A DNA stretch of 64,000 nt from SPCO01 sp964427285 (GCA_964427285.1 CAYRTS010000004.1:22475-86474), one strand, 5' to 3'. Shown: positions 53,837-62,696, counted from the first letter of the stretch. Translations and numbers: made by a program. Notes: generated from the letters alone by a model not told the origin.

Positions 53837-55753
53837 ATGACGGCGCCCCATCCCCTTGACGACCTACGGGCGGCCGCGAGCGCCGATCCCGAGGCGTTCT
53901 GGGGCGCAGTCGCCGACGAGCACATCCCATGGTTCCGGCGCCCCGACCGGGTCTTCGAGCACGAACCACCGACCTTCCGCTGGTTCTCCGGTGGGCGCAC
54001 CAACATGGGCTGGACCGCGCTCGACCACCAGGTCGAGGCCGGTTTCGCGGACCAGGTCGCCCTGATCGCGGCGGATGAGCGCGGTGGCCGACGCTCCCTG
54101 ACCTATGCGGAGTTGCTCGGCGAGGTCCGTCGGATTTCGGCGGCCCTGCGGGCGCTGGGCGTTGGTCGCGGCGATCGCGTCACGATCTACATGCCGACAA
54201 CGGTCGAGGCGATCGCGACGATGCTCGCCGTCCTGCGCATCGGGGCGATCCACATCGTGGTGTTCGCCGGGTTCGGGGCCGGTGCCCTTGGCGACCGGAT
54301 CCGGGCGTGTGGGGCGAAGGTCGTGATTGCCGCCGACCTGACCTATCGCAAGGGCAAGGACGTCGCGCTCGAGGGGATCGTCGACGCCGCCTTGCGTGAT
54401 GACGCGGGCGCCGTGGAACATGTCGTCGTGCATCGTCGTGGCGCCACGCGCACGACGACCGCCGGGGGCCCACCCAGGCTGGATTGGGACGAGTTCCTTG
54501 CCGGGGGCCAAGGCCACGATGCCGGTTACGTGGAGATGGAGGCCAACGAACCGGCCTACATCATCGCCACGTCAGGGACGACCGCGAAGCCGAAGCTGTC
54601 GGTCCATCGCCACGGTGGCAACCAGGTCCAGATCGCCGCGATGGGGCGCTGGCTGATGGGACTGAAGGCCGGAGAAACGTGGTGGGCGATGTCCGACATC
54701 GGCTGGATCGTTGGGCACAGCTACATCGTGTACGCGCCACTGATGGCCGGCTGCACGACGATCGCGTATGAAGGGGCGCTGGACTATCCAGCGTCCGATG
54801 CGACCTGGGCACTGATCGAGGAGTACCGCGTCCAGGGGATCTTCACCTCCCCGACCGGGGTTCGGCTGCTGATGCGTTACGGGACGGAACCCGCACGCGC
54901 TCACGACCTGTCCAGCCTGGAACGGATCGTCTGCGCCGGCGAAGTCCTCAACGCGCCAGCGTGGTCGTGGCTCCAGAAGGAGGTCTTCGAGGACCGCATC
55001 CCGGTCATCGATCACATGTGGCAGACCGAGACGGGTGGACCGATCTTTGGCAATCCGTACGGTCTGGGCCTCCTGCCGATCAAGCCAGGCTCCGCGGGTG
55101 TGGCGCTGCCGGGGACGGAGCCCGCCATCGTGGGTCCGGACGGCGAGGAGCTGCCGATCGGCCAGAAGGGGATCATGGTCCTGCGCCGCCCGTTCCCCGG
55201 ACTGATCGCGGAGCTGTGGGGCGAGCCGGAACGCTACGGGGCGGACTACTGGTCGCGCATCCCTGGTTCCTACTACGTCGGCGACGCTGCGCATATCGAC
55301 GAGGACGGCTACGTCTGGTTCGCCGGCCGTGCCGACGAGATCATCAAGATCGCTGCGCACCGCCTCGGGACGATCGAGGTCGAGACCGCGTTCCTGCATC
55401 ATCCCGCGGTCGCCGAGGCCGGGGTGACCGGGCGCCCGGACGAGCTGCGCGGCGAGGTGATCTCGGCATTCATCGTGCTCCGACAGGGCCACGTCTCATC
55501 CGAGCAGCTGCGTGGTGAGCTACTGTCCACGGTTCGTGAGGTGCTCGGCCCGATCGCGGTCATCGGGGAAATCTCGTTCGTGGACATGCTGCCAAAGACC
55601 CGCAGCGGCAAGATCATGCGGCGTGTCCTTAAATCGGTCGTGACGGGCGTGGACCCGGGCGACATCACCACGATCGAGGACGAGGGCTCCGTCGAGGAGG
55701 CACGCGAGGGACTTGCCGAACTGCGCGCCGAGCTGGCCGTTCGCCCAGGCTGA
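53837..55753 (+). CDS. acsA: AMP-forming acetyl/propionyl-CoA synthetase-like ligase
   Basis: A 638-residue adenylate-forming enzyme that activates a short-chain acid with ATP and CoA. It opens with the ACS-type N-terminal region (FRRPDRVFEHEPPTFRWFSG, NMGWTALDHQVEAG). The P-loop reads IIATSGTTAKPK (canonical TSGTTGKPK, so one Gly to Ala change), followed by WWAMSDIGWIVGHSYIVYAP and WQTETGGPI. The C-terminal catalytic lysine is in PKTRSGKIMRRVLK. Length and motifs fit AcsA/PrpE; substrate preference is not readable. A perfect hairpin follows the stop. Confidence 0.88.
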   Translation: MTAPHPLDDLRAAASADPEAFWGAVADEHIPWFRRPDRVFEHEPPTFRWFSGGRTNMGWTALDHQVEAGFADQVALIAADERGGRRSLTYAELLGEVRRISAALRALGVGRGDRVTIYMPTTVEAIATMLAVLRIGAIHIVVFAGFGAGALGDRIRACGAKVVIAADLTYRKGKDVALEGIVDAALRDDAGAVEHVVVHRRGATRTTTAGGPPRLDWDEFLAGGQGHDAGYVEMEANEPAYIIATSGTTAKPKLSVHRHGGNQVQIAAMGRWLMGLKAGETWWAMSDIGWIVGHSYIVYAPLMAGCTTIAYEGALDYPASDATWALIEEYRVQGIFTSPTGVRLLMRYGTEPARAHDLSSLERIVCAGEVLNAPAWSWLQKEVFEDRIPVIDHMWQTETGGPIFGNPYGLGLLPIKPGSAGVALPGTEPAIVGPDGEELPIGQKGIMVLRRPFPGLIAELWGEPERYGADYWSRIPGSYYVGDAAHIDEDGYVWFAGRADEIIKIAAHRLGTIEVETAFLHHPAVAEAGVTGRPDELRGEVISAFIVLRQGHVSSEQLRGELLSTVREVLGPIAVIGEISFVDMLPKTRSGKIMRRVLKSVVTGVDPGDITTIEDEGSVEEAREGLAELRAELAVRPG

Positions 55754-55772
55754 CGAAGGGCGCCGATGAGGG

Positions 55773-55810
55773 GCGCCGATGACGGGGCGGGTCGGCGCCG
55801 TCATCGGCGC
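55773..55810 (+). terminator. Terminator-like hairpin after the acyl-CoA synthetase
   Basis: GCGCCGATGACGG (55773-55785) and CCGTCATCGGCGC (55798-55810) form a perfect 13-bp stem over a 12-base loop, 20 bases after the stop. No T tract follows, as with other hairpins in this window. Confidence 0.6.
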
Positions 55811-55811
55811 A

Positions 55812-55863
55812 GGCTGAAGCTCGGGCCACCGGCTGAAGCTCGGGCCACAGTTTCGGGCCACGG
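55812..55863. repeat. Direct repeats upstream of hom
   Basis: GGCTGAAGCTCGGGCCAC occurs at 55812-55829 and 55831-55848, a period of 19 bases. A shorter third copy with TTTCGGGCCACGG follows at 55851-55863. The array lies just upstream of the -10 box serving hom and could bind a regulator. Confidence 0.65.
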
Positions 55864-55877
55864 GTCAGCCCGTGGGC

Positions 55878-55883
55878 TACCAT
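55878..55883 (+). promoter_or_regulatory. Leaderless-type -10 element serving a short ORF before hom
   Basis: TACCAT ends eight bases before the ATG of the 15-codon leader ORF at 55892. The spacing is the same as for the other leaderless starts of this window. Confidence 0.5.
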
Positions 55884-55891
55884 TCCGGGCG

Positions 55892-55939
55892 ATGCCCGTC
55901 CCGAGATGCGCCGGCTGTGACCGACCGGCACCGCGATGA
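55892..55939 (+). CDS. Fifteen-codon leader ORF overlapping the hom start
   Basis: The frame encodes MPVPRCAGCDRPAPR and ends in TGA overlapping the hom ATG (ATGA). It has a leaderless-type -10 box eight bases before its ATG, whereas hom itself has no ribosome binding site. The simplest reading is that ribosomes start on the leader ORF and reinitiate at hom. It contains no threonine or isoleucine run, so classical thr attenuation is unlikely. A small CxxC-containing peptide cannot be excluded. Confidence 0.45.
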   Translation: MPVPRCAGCDRPAPR

Positions 55940-57222
55940 GTCGAGGTCCCCTGCGCGTCGCCGTCCTCGGCGCAGGCACCGTCGGGCGCGAGGTCGTGCG
56001 CGGCCTGTGCGAGCCGCCGGAGCGGGCGCGTGCCGCCGATGGCTCGCCGCTTGTGCTCGCCGGAGTCGCCTGTCGGAACCTCGTTCGCGCCCGCGAAGGC
56101 GGGATCCCGGCGGACCTGCTCACGGATGCGCCCGCGCACCTGGTCGCGGCCGCGGACACGGACGTCGTTGTGGAGTTGCTGGGTGGTGATGAGCCAGCCC
56201 GGACCCTGATCCGGGCGGCCCTGGCCGCCGGCAAGCCCGTGGTCACGGCCAACAAGCACGTGATGGCGCACTACGGCCCGGATCTGGAAGCCGTCGCGCG
56301 GCGGGCCGGGGCGGCGCTTCGATTCGAGGCCGCGGTGGCGGGTGGGATCCCGATCCTTGGGCCATTGGCGTCTGACCTGGCCGCGAACCAGGTGACCAGG
56401 GTGCGCGGCATCATCAACGGGACCACGAACTACATCCTGAGCCTGATGGCCCAGGCGGGCCGGCCGTATGCCGAGGTGCTTGCCGACGCCCAGGCTCATG
56501 GCTATGCCGAGGCAGATCCGGCCGGGGATGTCGAGGGTGACGACGCGGTCAACAAGCTGGTCATCCTGGCCCGGCTGGCGTTCGGTCAGTGGTTGACGCC
56601 GGGCTCGGTCGGGCGCCGCCCGCCAAGCGTTCGAGGCTTCGGGCTGCCGGGGATCACCGGCGTCACCGATCGCGAGCTGGGCGGGGCGGCCACCCTGGGG
56701 CTGACACTCAAGCTCTTGGCGACGGCCATGGCCACCAAGTCCGCGGCCGGCGCCCGTGGCATCGCCGCCACCGTGCTCCCAACCGCCGTCGCCGCGGCCG
56801 GTCCATTCGGACGGACCGATGGCGTGACCAACCGCATCGAAGTCGAAGCCGAGCCGATCGGGGCCGTGGCCTTCTCGGGCCCGGGAGCCGGCGGCGCGGC
56901 CACGAGCAGCGCGGTCCTCGGGGACCTGCTCGCGATCGCCCGCGGGCTCTCGTCAACGTGGGCCGGGTTGGCGCCCGCGGTTGGGCCGGCCGTTGCCGCC
57001 GCCGACGGTCTGCAAGCCCAGCGTCCGTGGTATGCATTCGTTCCCGGGATCCACGACGACGCCGCGACAACGTGGCGCCGGCCCGAGTTTGCCCGGACTG
57101 CGGCTCATGCCGGCGGCCTGGCGCTCCACACGGCGCCGATGACCGTCGACGCCGCGCGCGCCGCGCTCGCCCCGCTGTTGATCGATCGTCCCGATCTCAC
57201 CCTGTATCCGATCGATGACTGA
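55936..57222 (+). CDS. hom: Homoserine dehydrogenase
   Basis: A 428-residue NAD(P)-dependent enzyme reducing aspartate semialdehyde to homoserine. Its Rossmann opening is RVAVLGAGTVGREVVRGLCE, with VVTANKHVMAHYGPDLEAVA, the substrate block EAAVAGGIPILGPL, GIINGTTNYILSLM and the catalytic-site segment AEADPAGDVEGDDAVNKLVI. A C-terminal ACT-like region is shorter than in Hom enzymes of Corynebacterium type. It is not fused to aspartate kinase; the kinase gene lies at 62706. The stop is eight bases inside the thrC frame. Confidence 0.94.
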   Translation: MSRGPLRVAVLGAGTVGREVVRGLCEPPERARAADGSPLVLAGVACRNLVRAREGGIPADLLTDAPAHLVAAADTDVVVELLGGDEPARTLIRAALAAGKPVVTANKHVMAHYGPDLEAVARRAGAALRFEAAVAGGIPILGPLASDLAANQVTRVRGIINGTTNYILSLMAQAGRPYAEVLADAQAHGYAEADPAGDVEGDDAVNKLVILARLAFGQWLTPGSVGRRPPSVRGFGLPGITGVTDRELGGAATLGLTLKLLATAMATKSAAGARGIAATVLPTAVAAAGPFGRTDGVTNRIEVEAEPIGAVAFSGPGAGGAATSSAVLGDLLAIARGLSSTWAGLAPAVGPAVAAADGLQAQRPWYAFVPGIHDDAATTWRRPEFARTAAHAGGLALHTAPMTVDAARAALAPLLIDRPDLTLYPIDD

Positions 57223-58312
57223 ACCGAAGGATCGCGCCGATCCCGCCCGTCAGCCGCAGCGGCCTCGACTCATGGAGCGATATCGCCGTTTCCTCCCCAT
57301 CACGGATGCCACCCCGGCCCTGACCCTTGGCGAGGGGTTCACCCCACTTGTGCGGGCCCACCGGCTTGGCGACACCCTCGGTCTCGCCAATCTCTACCTC
57401 AAGATCGAGGGCCAGAATCCCACCGGTTCGTTCAAGGACCGCGGCATGGTCGTGGCCGTCGCCAAGGCTGCCGAATGCGGCGCGCGGGCCATCGTGTGTG
57501 CCTCCACCGGGAACACCTCGGCATCGGCAGCGGCGTATGGCGCGGCTGCCGGTTTGGACGTGATCGTCGTGCTGCCAAGGGGCCAGATCGCTGTCGGCAA
57601 GCTGCTGCAGGCGTTGGCCGCCGGTGCCAGGGTGGTGGCGATCGACGGCAACTTCGACCAGGCGCTGGCGATCGTCCGGGCGCTTGGCGAGCAGGATGAT
57701 CATCCCGTCACCATCGTCAACTCCGTCAATCCTGATCGCCTCGAGGGCCAGAAAACGGCGGCGTTCGAGATCTGCGACGACCTTGGGGGGCCGCCGGACA
57801 TCCTGGCCATCCCGGTCGGGAACGCCGGCAACATCAGCGCCTACTGGGCGGGATTTCGGGACTACGCCGCCGCCGGGCTAACCTCCGGCACGCCGCGGAT
57901 GTGGGGGTTCCAGGCGGCCGGCGCGGCGCCACTTGTGGTCGGCCACCGGATCGACCACCCGGAGACGATCGCGACGGCGATCCGGATCGGGGATCCCGCG
58001 TCATGGGCCAAGGCCGTCACGGCTCGCGACGCCTCGGGTGGCCGGATCAGTGCCGTGACCGACGAGGAGATTCTTGCCGCCTACCGGGCACTCGCTCGCG
58101 TCGAGGGAATCTTCTGCGAGCCGGCCTCGGCGGCTGGCGTGGCCGGGGTGATCAAGGCCGCCGCCGCGGGTGAGCTGGACCCGGACGCCACTGTCGTGTG
58201 CGTGCTGACCGGCCACGGGCTCAAGGACCCCACCACGGCCGAGCGACACGTTCCGCCAATGATTGAGGCCGACGCCACGGTTGGGGCCGTCGCCCTCGCG
58301 CTGGGCTGGTAG
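57215..58312 (+). CDS. thrC: Threonine synthase
   Basis: A 365-residue PLP enzyme converting O-phosphohomoserine to threonine. The PLP lysine is in NPTGSFKDRGMVVAVAKAAE. ASTGNTSASAAAYGAAAGLD, VNSVNPDRLEGQKTAAFEIC and the phosphate-binding PVGNAGNISAYWAGF are typical of the short bacterial/archaeal form. It overlaps hom by eight bases and is followed by thrB after nine bases. Confidence 0.95.
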   Translation: MTEPKDRADPARQPQRPRLMERYRRFLPITDATPALTLGEGFTPLVRAHRLGDTLGLANLYLKIEGQNPTGSFKDRGMVVAVAKAAECGARAIVCASTGNTSASAAAYGAAAGLDVIVVLPRGQIAVGKLLQALAAGARVVAIDGNFDQALAIVRALGEQDDHPVTIVNSVNPDRLEGQKTAAFEICDDLGGPPDILAIPVGNAGNISAYWAGFRDYAAAGLTSGTPRMWGFQAAGAAPLVVGHRIDHPETIATAIRIGDPASWAKAVTARDASGGRISAVTDEEILAAYRALARVEGIFCEPASAAGVAGVIKAAAAGELDPDATVVCVLTGHGLKDPTTAERHVPPMIEADATVGAVALALGW

Positions 58313-58321
58313 GAGCCTGGC

Positions 58322-59281
58322 GTGGCCAACCGTCTCGCCGGTCTCGACGGCAGCTCCGTCGTCGTGGAAGTGCCGGCCTCCTCGGCCAACCTCGGCGCCG
58401 GCTACGACTGTTTGGGGATCGCCATCGCGATGACCAACCGGATCGAGCTGGAGGTCCGGGTCTGGAGTCGCGGGACGATCGAGTTGACGGTCGACGGCGA
58501 GGGACAAGGAGAGCTGACCGAGGACCGCGACAACCGATTCGTACGCGGCCTGGTGGCGGCCCTCACGGCGGCGTTCGGTCAGGTGCCGGACGAGATCGGC
58601 TGGCGAATCGGGATGCGCAATCAGATCCCGCTCTCGCGCGGCCTCGGATCGTCGGCGGCGGCCACGGTGGGTGGCCTCCTCGCAGGTAATGCGCTGGCCG
58701 GCGAGCCGCTCTCCACTGCGGATCTGTTGCGCCTGGCGACTGAGATCGAGGGCCATCCGGACAACGCAGCCGCCGCGCTCATGGGCGGTTTCGTGGTCTC
58801 GGCCGCGACGGCGTCCGGGGTGGAGGCGATCCGGTTCGATGTGCCCCGCGACCTGCGAGCCGTGCTGTTCATCCCGGACCTGCGGTTGTCTACGTCGGCG
58901 ATGCGAGCGGCCCTGCCGTCGTCCGTGCCCCTCGCCGACGCCGTGGCCAACCTGAGTGCCGTGGCGGTCGGCGTCGCTGGACTTGCGACGGGCCGCCTTG
59001 AGCTCCTTGGGCGGCTCACCGTGGATCGGTTGCACGAGCCCTATCGCGCCGCCGTCTATCCGCAGCTGCCGGCCATGGTCGCTGCCGCACGCGTGGCTGG
59101 CGCCCTCGGGGCGTGCCTGTCCGGTGCCGGTTCCACGATCATCGCATTCGCGGATTCGGTGGCCGCAGCGGCTGCGCTTGAAGCGGCGCTGATCGCGGCA
59201 GCCGCCAGGGCTGCGTTGCCCGGTAGAGCCAGGACGGTCCAGCTGCGCAACGCGGGCGCCCAGATCGTGGCGCCGGCCTGA
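58322..59281 (+). CDS. thrB: Homoserine kinase
   Basis: A 319-residue GHMP kinase phosphorylating homoserine. Motif 1 is VEVPASSANLGAGYDCLGIA, the ATP loop is PLSRGLGSSAAATVGGLLAG, and motif 3 is GACLSGAGSTIIAFAD. The GTG start at 58322 follows GGAG. It completes the hom-thrC-thrB order common in Gram-positive and Chloroflexota genomes. Confidence 0.95.
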   Translation: MANRLAGLDGSSVVVEVPASSANLGAGYDCLGIAIAMTNRIELEVRVWSRGTIELTVDGEGQGELTEDRDNRFVRGLVAALTAAFGQVPDEIGWRIGMRNQIPLSRGLGSSAAATVGGLLAGNALAGEPLSTADLLRLATEIEGHPDNAAAALMGGFVVSAATASGVEAIRFDVPRDLRAVLFIPDLRLSTSAMRAALPSSVPLADAVANLSAVAVGVAGLATGRLELLGRLTVDRLHEPYRAAVYPQLPAMVAAARVAGALGACLSGAGSTIIAFADSVAAAAALEAALIAAAARAALPGRARTVQLRNAGAQIVAPA

Positions 59282-59386
59282 CGGGCGGCGCGCCGGCCCC
59301 GACGTTTCTCGCGCTCTGGCGAGGTCGTGGCTCGCCCCAGCCGTGTGAGGACAACGAGCATGAGCCTGCAACCTTGTGCCGGTCCT

Positions 59387-60160
59387 TCAGCCCGCCTCGG
59401 TTCCCGCCGCGATGAAGGTGGTGATCTCCGCCCAGGCTGCCGCGCTCGCGTCCGCGAAGTCGGCCGCCTTTCGGTCGAAGAAGCTGTGCGGGGCGCCTCC
59501 GTAGGAGACGATCCGGTGATCGACCCTGGCGGCGGTCAGGGCGGCCTCGAACGCGGCCACGTCGGTCGCCGGAATCCCCGGATCCGCGCCACCAAACAGC
59601 CCCAGCACCCCGCCCCGCATCTTGCCGGCGACATCCGCCGGCGCCGGCTGCCCGCTGGCGTGCGGGCCGAGTGGTCGACCGTAGAAGCCGATCACGCCGG
59701 CAAGCCCAAGGCCGAGCGTTGCCGACAGGAACGCCAGCCGTCCACCGAAACAGAACCCGACGGTGAACGTCGCGCGGGCCGGTCGACCATCGACGGAGCC
59801 CAGGTGCGAGACCCCGGCACGGACATCCGCCTGGAGTCCTGCCCAGGTCGTCGCCTCGACGTGTGGCTTGTACTCAAACGTCTCGGTGCGCGCTTCGGCG
59901 CCCGCGGTTCGTCCGAAGTAGTCAATCGCCAGCGCGTCAACGCCGTTCTCGGCGAAACGCAGGGCCAGCTCCTCGTAGTACGGATGCAGCCCGCGAACGT
60001 CGGGCAGGATCAGGATCGCCGCTCCTAGGGGGGCGGCGGCGCGGGCACGGAATGCCGCGAACCGGTTGCCGTCGTCGGCGGTGAGCTCAACCCGCGTGGA
60101 ATCAAGGGCGCCCCCGGCGATCGGTGCGATCGGTGGATGGCTGTCGAGGTCGAAACACAT
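59387..60160 (-). CDS. Dienelactone hydrolase family protein
   Basis: A 257-residue alpha/beta hydrolase of the DLH family. The triad can be read: Cys nucleophile in VGFCFGGRLAFLS, Asp in FGGADPGIPATD and His in GGAPHSFFDRKAADF. The opening AILILPDVRGLHPYYEELAL is typical. Bacterial members hydrolyse dienelactones or other small esters; the native substrate here is unknown. The ATG at 60160 follows GGAG; the open frame extends to 60193. It is convergent with the thr operon and divergent from the LVIVD gene. Confidence 0.9.
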   Translation of the reverse strand: MCFDLDSHPPIAPIAGGALDSTRVELTADDGNRFAAFRARAAAPLGAAILILPDVRGLHPYYEELALRFAENGVDALAIDYFGRTAGAEARTETFEYKPHVEATTWAGLQADVRAGVSHLGSVDGRPARATFTVGFCFGGRLAFLSATLGLGLAGVIGFYGRPLGPHASGQPAPADVAGKMRGGVLGLFGGADPGIPATDVAAFEAALTAARVDHRIVSYGGAPHSFFDRKAADFADASAAAWAEITTFIAAGTEAG

Positions 60161-60320
60161 GGCGGCGTCTCCAGGTAGGCGGGCTCGGAGCACATCGTGC
60201 CACCTGGGGGGCTTCGCGGATTGCTTTCAGCGGGCAACGACCTGGTGACAGGAGGCACCAGATATTCAGGCCGATGGGAGCCCGAGGTCGAGGTGCGCTC
60301 AACTCGACGGCCCTGCGGTC

Positions 60321-60350
60321 TTGACCCGGGACTAGGATCGAGGCTACGGT
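60321..60350 (+). promoter_or_regulatory. Promoter of the LVIVD/PA-domain gene
   Basis: TTGACC (60321-60326) and TACGGT (60345-60350) are 18 bases apart. A 5' leader of about 47 bases with GGAGGAG precedes the ATG at 60404. It is one of the few genes here with a normal leader. Confidence 0.5.
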
Positions 60351-60403
60351 GGGCGTCCTACGGAACGGGGTGGAGGCCCCGTCGGAATGTGGAGGAGTGA
60401 GAC

Positions 60404-62314
60404 ATGCAGCGTCCCCTCATGCGCGGATTTGCGCTGGCCGCGGCATTCGCCCTGATAGGGGCAGGCCTGGTCAGTGGAGCGGATCCCGACGACGGCGCCC
60501 TGCCGTTGAACACCCCGGACTCCGGGAAGGAGATCCACGGACCCCTGAACCATCAGCACGGGGGCACGGCCGGCCACCTGCCGCCCACGAACCTCAACGT
60601 CAACCTCGTCGGGAAGATGCGCATTAACCAGGACCAGGAGGGACGCGTTGCGGACGTCGGCGTACTCGGGGATTACGCGTACGTGGCGGCCTGGAGTGCT
60701 CCTAACTGCCAGAAGGGCGGCGTCTACGTCTTCGATATCAGCAACCCCGCCAGCCCCAAGCAGATCAACTTCATCCGGACCGCGAACGACTCGTATGCCG
60801 GTGAGGGCGTGCACCTCATCCACCTGAGCACCTCTGCCTGGACCGGCGACCTGCTCGCCTACAACAACGAGGACTGCACGAACCAGGCAGGCAAGACCAG
60901 CGTGCACTCGCACGGCGGTGCGTCGTTCGTCGACGTGACCAACCCCAAGATCCACAAGTACCTGTCCGAAGGCGCCGGTGACAAGTCGATCGGTGTGCTC
61001 GGTCCCCAGACACAGGCCGATGCCCACGAGATCCACAGCGTGTTCGTCTGGGAGGACGAGAACGGAACGGCCGGCAACAACACTGACGACACGGCCTATG
61101 CCGTCACGGTCGACAACGAGGAGGGGTACGACGTCGACATCCTCGACATCACCAACCCGAAGAGCCCAGTGCTCATCGCAGAGTACGACCTGAACCTGCT
61201 GTTCCCGCAGATCATCCAGAGCGACCTCGGATCAGGTTCTTCGTTCCTGCACGACATGGTCGTGAAGAAGATCGACGGCAACTACGTGATGCTCCTGTCC
61301 TACTGGGACGGTGGCTACGTGGCCATGAACGTCAACGATCCGACGTCGCCGGTCTACATCGCCGACTCAGACTTCACCAACCCGGACCCACTCCTCAATG
61401 AGCGCGTGAATCCGGACCCGAACCTCCCGCCTGAGGGCAATGGCCACCAGTCCGAGTTCTCGATGAACAATGACTTCGTCGTCGCCGCCGACGAGGACTT
61501 CGGCCCATTCGCGCCATTCATCTCGATCAACGGTGGCGCGCAGAAGCCCTTCAACGCCGGCACGGCAACCGGTCCGAGCCTCGGTGCGGGCGATACGCTG
61601 ATTGGTCCCACGCGGTTCGTGGGCCAGGCCTGTGGGGCCGTCGTGGCGGCGGGTTCTCCGACCGAGATCGCGGTCATCGAGCGCGGCATCTGCACCTTCC
61701 AGGTCAAGTTCGACAACGTCACCGCTGCGGGGTATACGGCGGGGATCATCTTCAACCACAACGTTGGCTGCGAAGGACTCGTCAACATGCTGGCAACGGT
61801 CACGATCGAATCCTTCTTCGTGGCCAGGTCGGCTGGGTACGAGGTCCTTGGGATCGCCGGATACGACCCCGTCGCATGCACCGGCCCCGCCCTTCCGGCA
61901 GTCGGCACCGTCGGCCTGCCGATCTCCATCTCCGTCGCGTTCGACGGGTGGGGCTACGTCCACCTGTACAGCTATCCGGCCATGACCGAGCTCGACACCT
62001 ACGCGATCACCGAAGCGCACGACGCCACCAAGGCGACTGGCTTCGGTGACCTGTCCGTCCACGAGGTCGCGATGTCCGAGAAGGTCAATGACATCGCCTA
62101 CTTCTCGTACTACGCCGGCGGCTTCCGCGTCGCTCGCATCGTCGGCAACCAGCTCGTCGAGGTTGGCAGATTCATCGACGATGGTGGCGACGGCGGCAAC
62201 AACTTCTGGGGCGTCCAAGTCTGGCAGCAAGGCGGCAAGGAGTACGTCATCGCCAGCGACCGCGACTTTGGCGTCTACATCTTCGAGTACACGGGACCGG
62301 GCCGCCCGAACTGA
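60404..62314 (+). CDS. Exported LVIVD-repeat protein with an inserted PA domain
   Basis: A 636-residue secreted protein. The signal peptide covers about residues 1-26 (MRGFALAAAFALIGAGLVSG). The body has LVIVD-type propeller repeats: VADVGVLGDYAYVAAWSA, GVYVFDISNPASPKQINFIR, DVDILDITNPKSPVLIAEYD and YVAMNVNDPTSPVYIADSD. Between about residues 385 and 500 lies a PA-like domain (LIGPTRFVGQACGAVVAAG, IAVIERGICTFQVKFDNVTA, GYTAGIIFNHN). Propeller strands then resume (GWGYVHLYSYPAMTELDTYA, RDFGVYIFEY). Its composition is more acidic and D/N-rich than its neighbours, as expected for an extracellular protein. Function unknown. Confidence 0.85.
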   Translation: MQRPLMRGFALAAAFALIGAGLVSGADPDDGALPLNTPDSGKEIHGPLNHQHGGTAGHLPPTNLNVNLVGKMRINQDQEGRVADVGVLGDYAYVAAWSAPNCQKGGVYVFDISNPASPKQINFIRTANDSYAGEGVHLIHLSTSAWTGDLLAYNNEDCTNQAGKTSVHSHGGASFVDVTNPKIHKYLSEGAGDKSIGVLGPQTQADAHEIHSVFVWEDENGTAGNNTDDTAYAVTVDNEEGYDVDILDITNPKSPVLIAEYDLNLLFPQIIQSDLGSGSSFLHDMVVKKIDGNYVMLLSYWDGGYVAMNVNDPTSPVYIADSDFTNPDPLLNERVNPDPNLPPEGNGHQSEFSMNNDFVVAADEDFGPFAPFISINGGAQKPFNAGTATGPSLGAGDTLIGPTRFVGQACGAVVAAGSPTEIAVIERGICTFQVKFDNVTAAGYTAGIIFNHNVGCEGLVNMLATVTIESFFVARSAGYEVLGIAGYDPVACTGPALPAVGTVGLPISISVAFDGWGYVHLYSYPAMTELDTYAITEAHDATKATGFGDLSVHEVAMSEKVNDIAYFSYYAGGFRVARIVGNQLVEVGRFIDDGGDGGNNFWGVQVWQQGGKEYVIASDRDFGVYIFEYTGPGRPN

Positions 62315-62339
62315 CCACGTCAGTCAAATTTGATCCCGA

Positions 62340-62371
62340 ACGAGGCCGGTGGAGCAATCCACCGGCCTCGT
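62340..62371 (+). terminator. Strong hairpin terminator after the LVIVD/PA gene
   Basis: ACGAGGCCGGTGG (62340-62352) and CCACCGGCCTCGT (62359-62371) form a perfect 13-bp stem with loop AGCAAT, 25 bases after the stop. The T tract is missing, which seems usual in this genome. Confidence 0.75.
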
Positions 62372-62466
62372 GCCTGTCCGGGCGTCGCCTGGCTCCTGCT
62401 CAAGTGCTGACGACAGCCGCCCGCATGACTGCCATAGCCAGCGCCGTCACCAGGGCCGTCGCCCGA

Positions 62467-62646
62467 GGCGCATAACCGCGTCCACGGACTGCTACGGGGC
62501 GCGGCAGGCAGACAGTCGTGCTCCGCGGGGATCGCCCTCTGAGCATTCACGCTCAGCGGCACCGGAATCATGCCGGTAGAAGTGCCTCCAGACGGCGCGT
62601 CGACCCCGATGTTCCACGTATCAGTCTGTGCATGCGGTTATGCGCC
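62467..62646. ncRNA. Candidate structured element B bounded by inverted GGCGCATAACCGC motifs
   Basis: GGCGCATAACCGC (62467-62479) and GCGGTTATGCGCC (62634-62646) are perfect 13-base inverted copies. Inside, ACGGACTG and CAGTCTGT pair over eight positions including one G-U, which favours RNA. Small hairpins CTGAGC-ATTCAC-GCTCAG and CCGG-AATCATG-CCGG lie in the middle. The 391-base space 62315-62705 otherwise holds only the terminator before it and the lysC promoter after it. Confidence 0.45.
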
Positions 62647-62690
62647 GCGTTCCCCCTGGCGCCTCCCCGGGTCGTCCGGAACCGGCACGG

Positions 62691-62696
62691 TAGAAT
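62691..62696 (+). promoter_or_regulatory. Leaderless-type -10 element before lysC
   Basis: TAGAAT ends nine bases before the lysC ATG (62706). There is no Shine-Dalgarno sequence and no lysine riboswitch in the preceding space. Confidence 0.55.

Noticed and set aside
55892..55939. Classical threonine attenuator before hom
   Set aside because: The leader peptide has no threonine or isoleucine codons, and no alternative terminator lies between it and hom.
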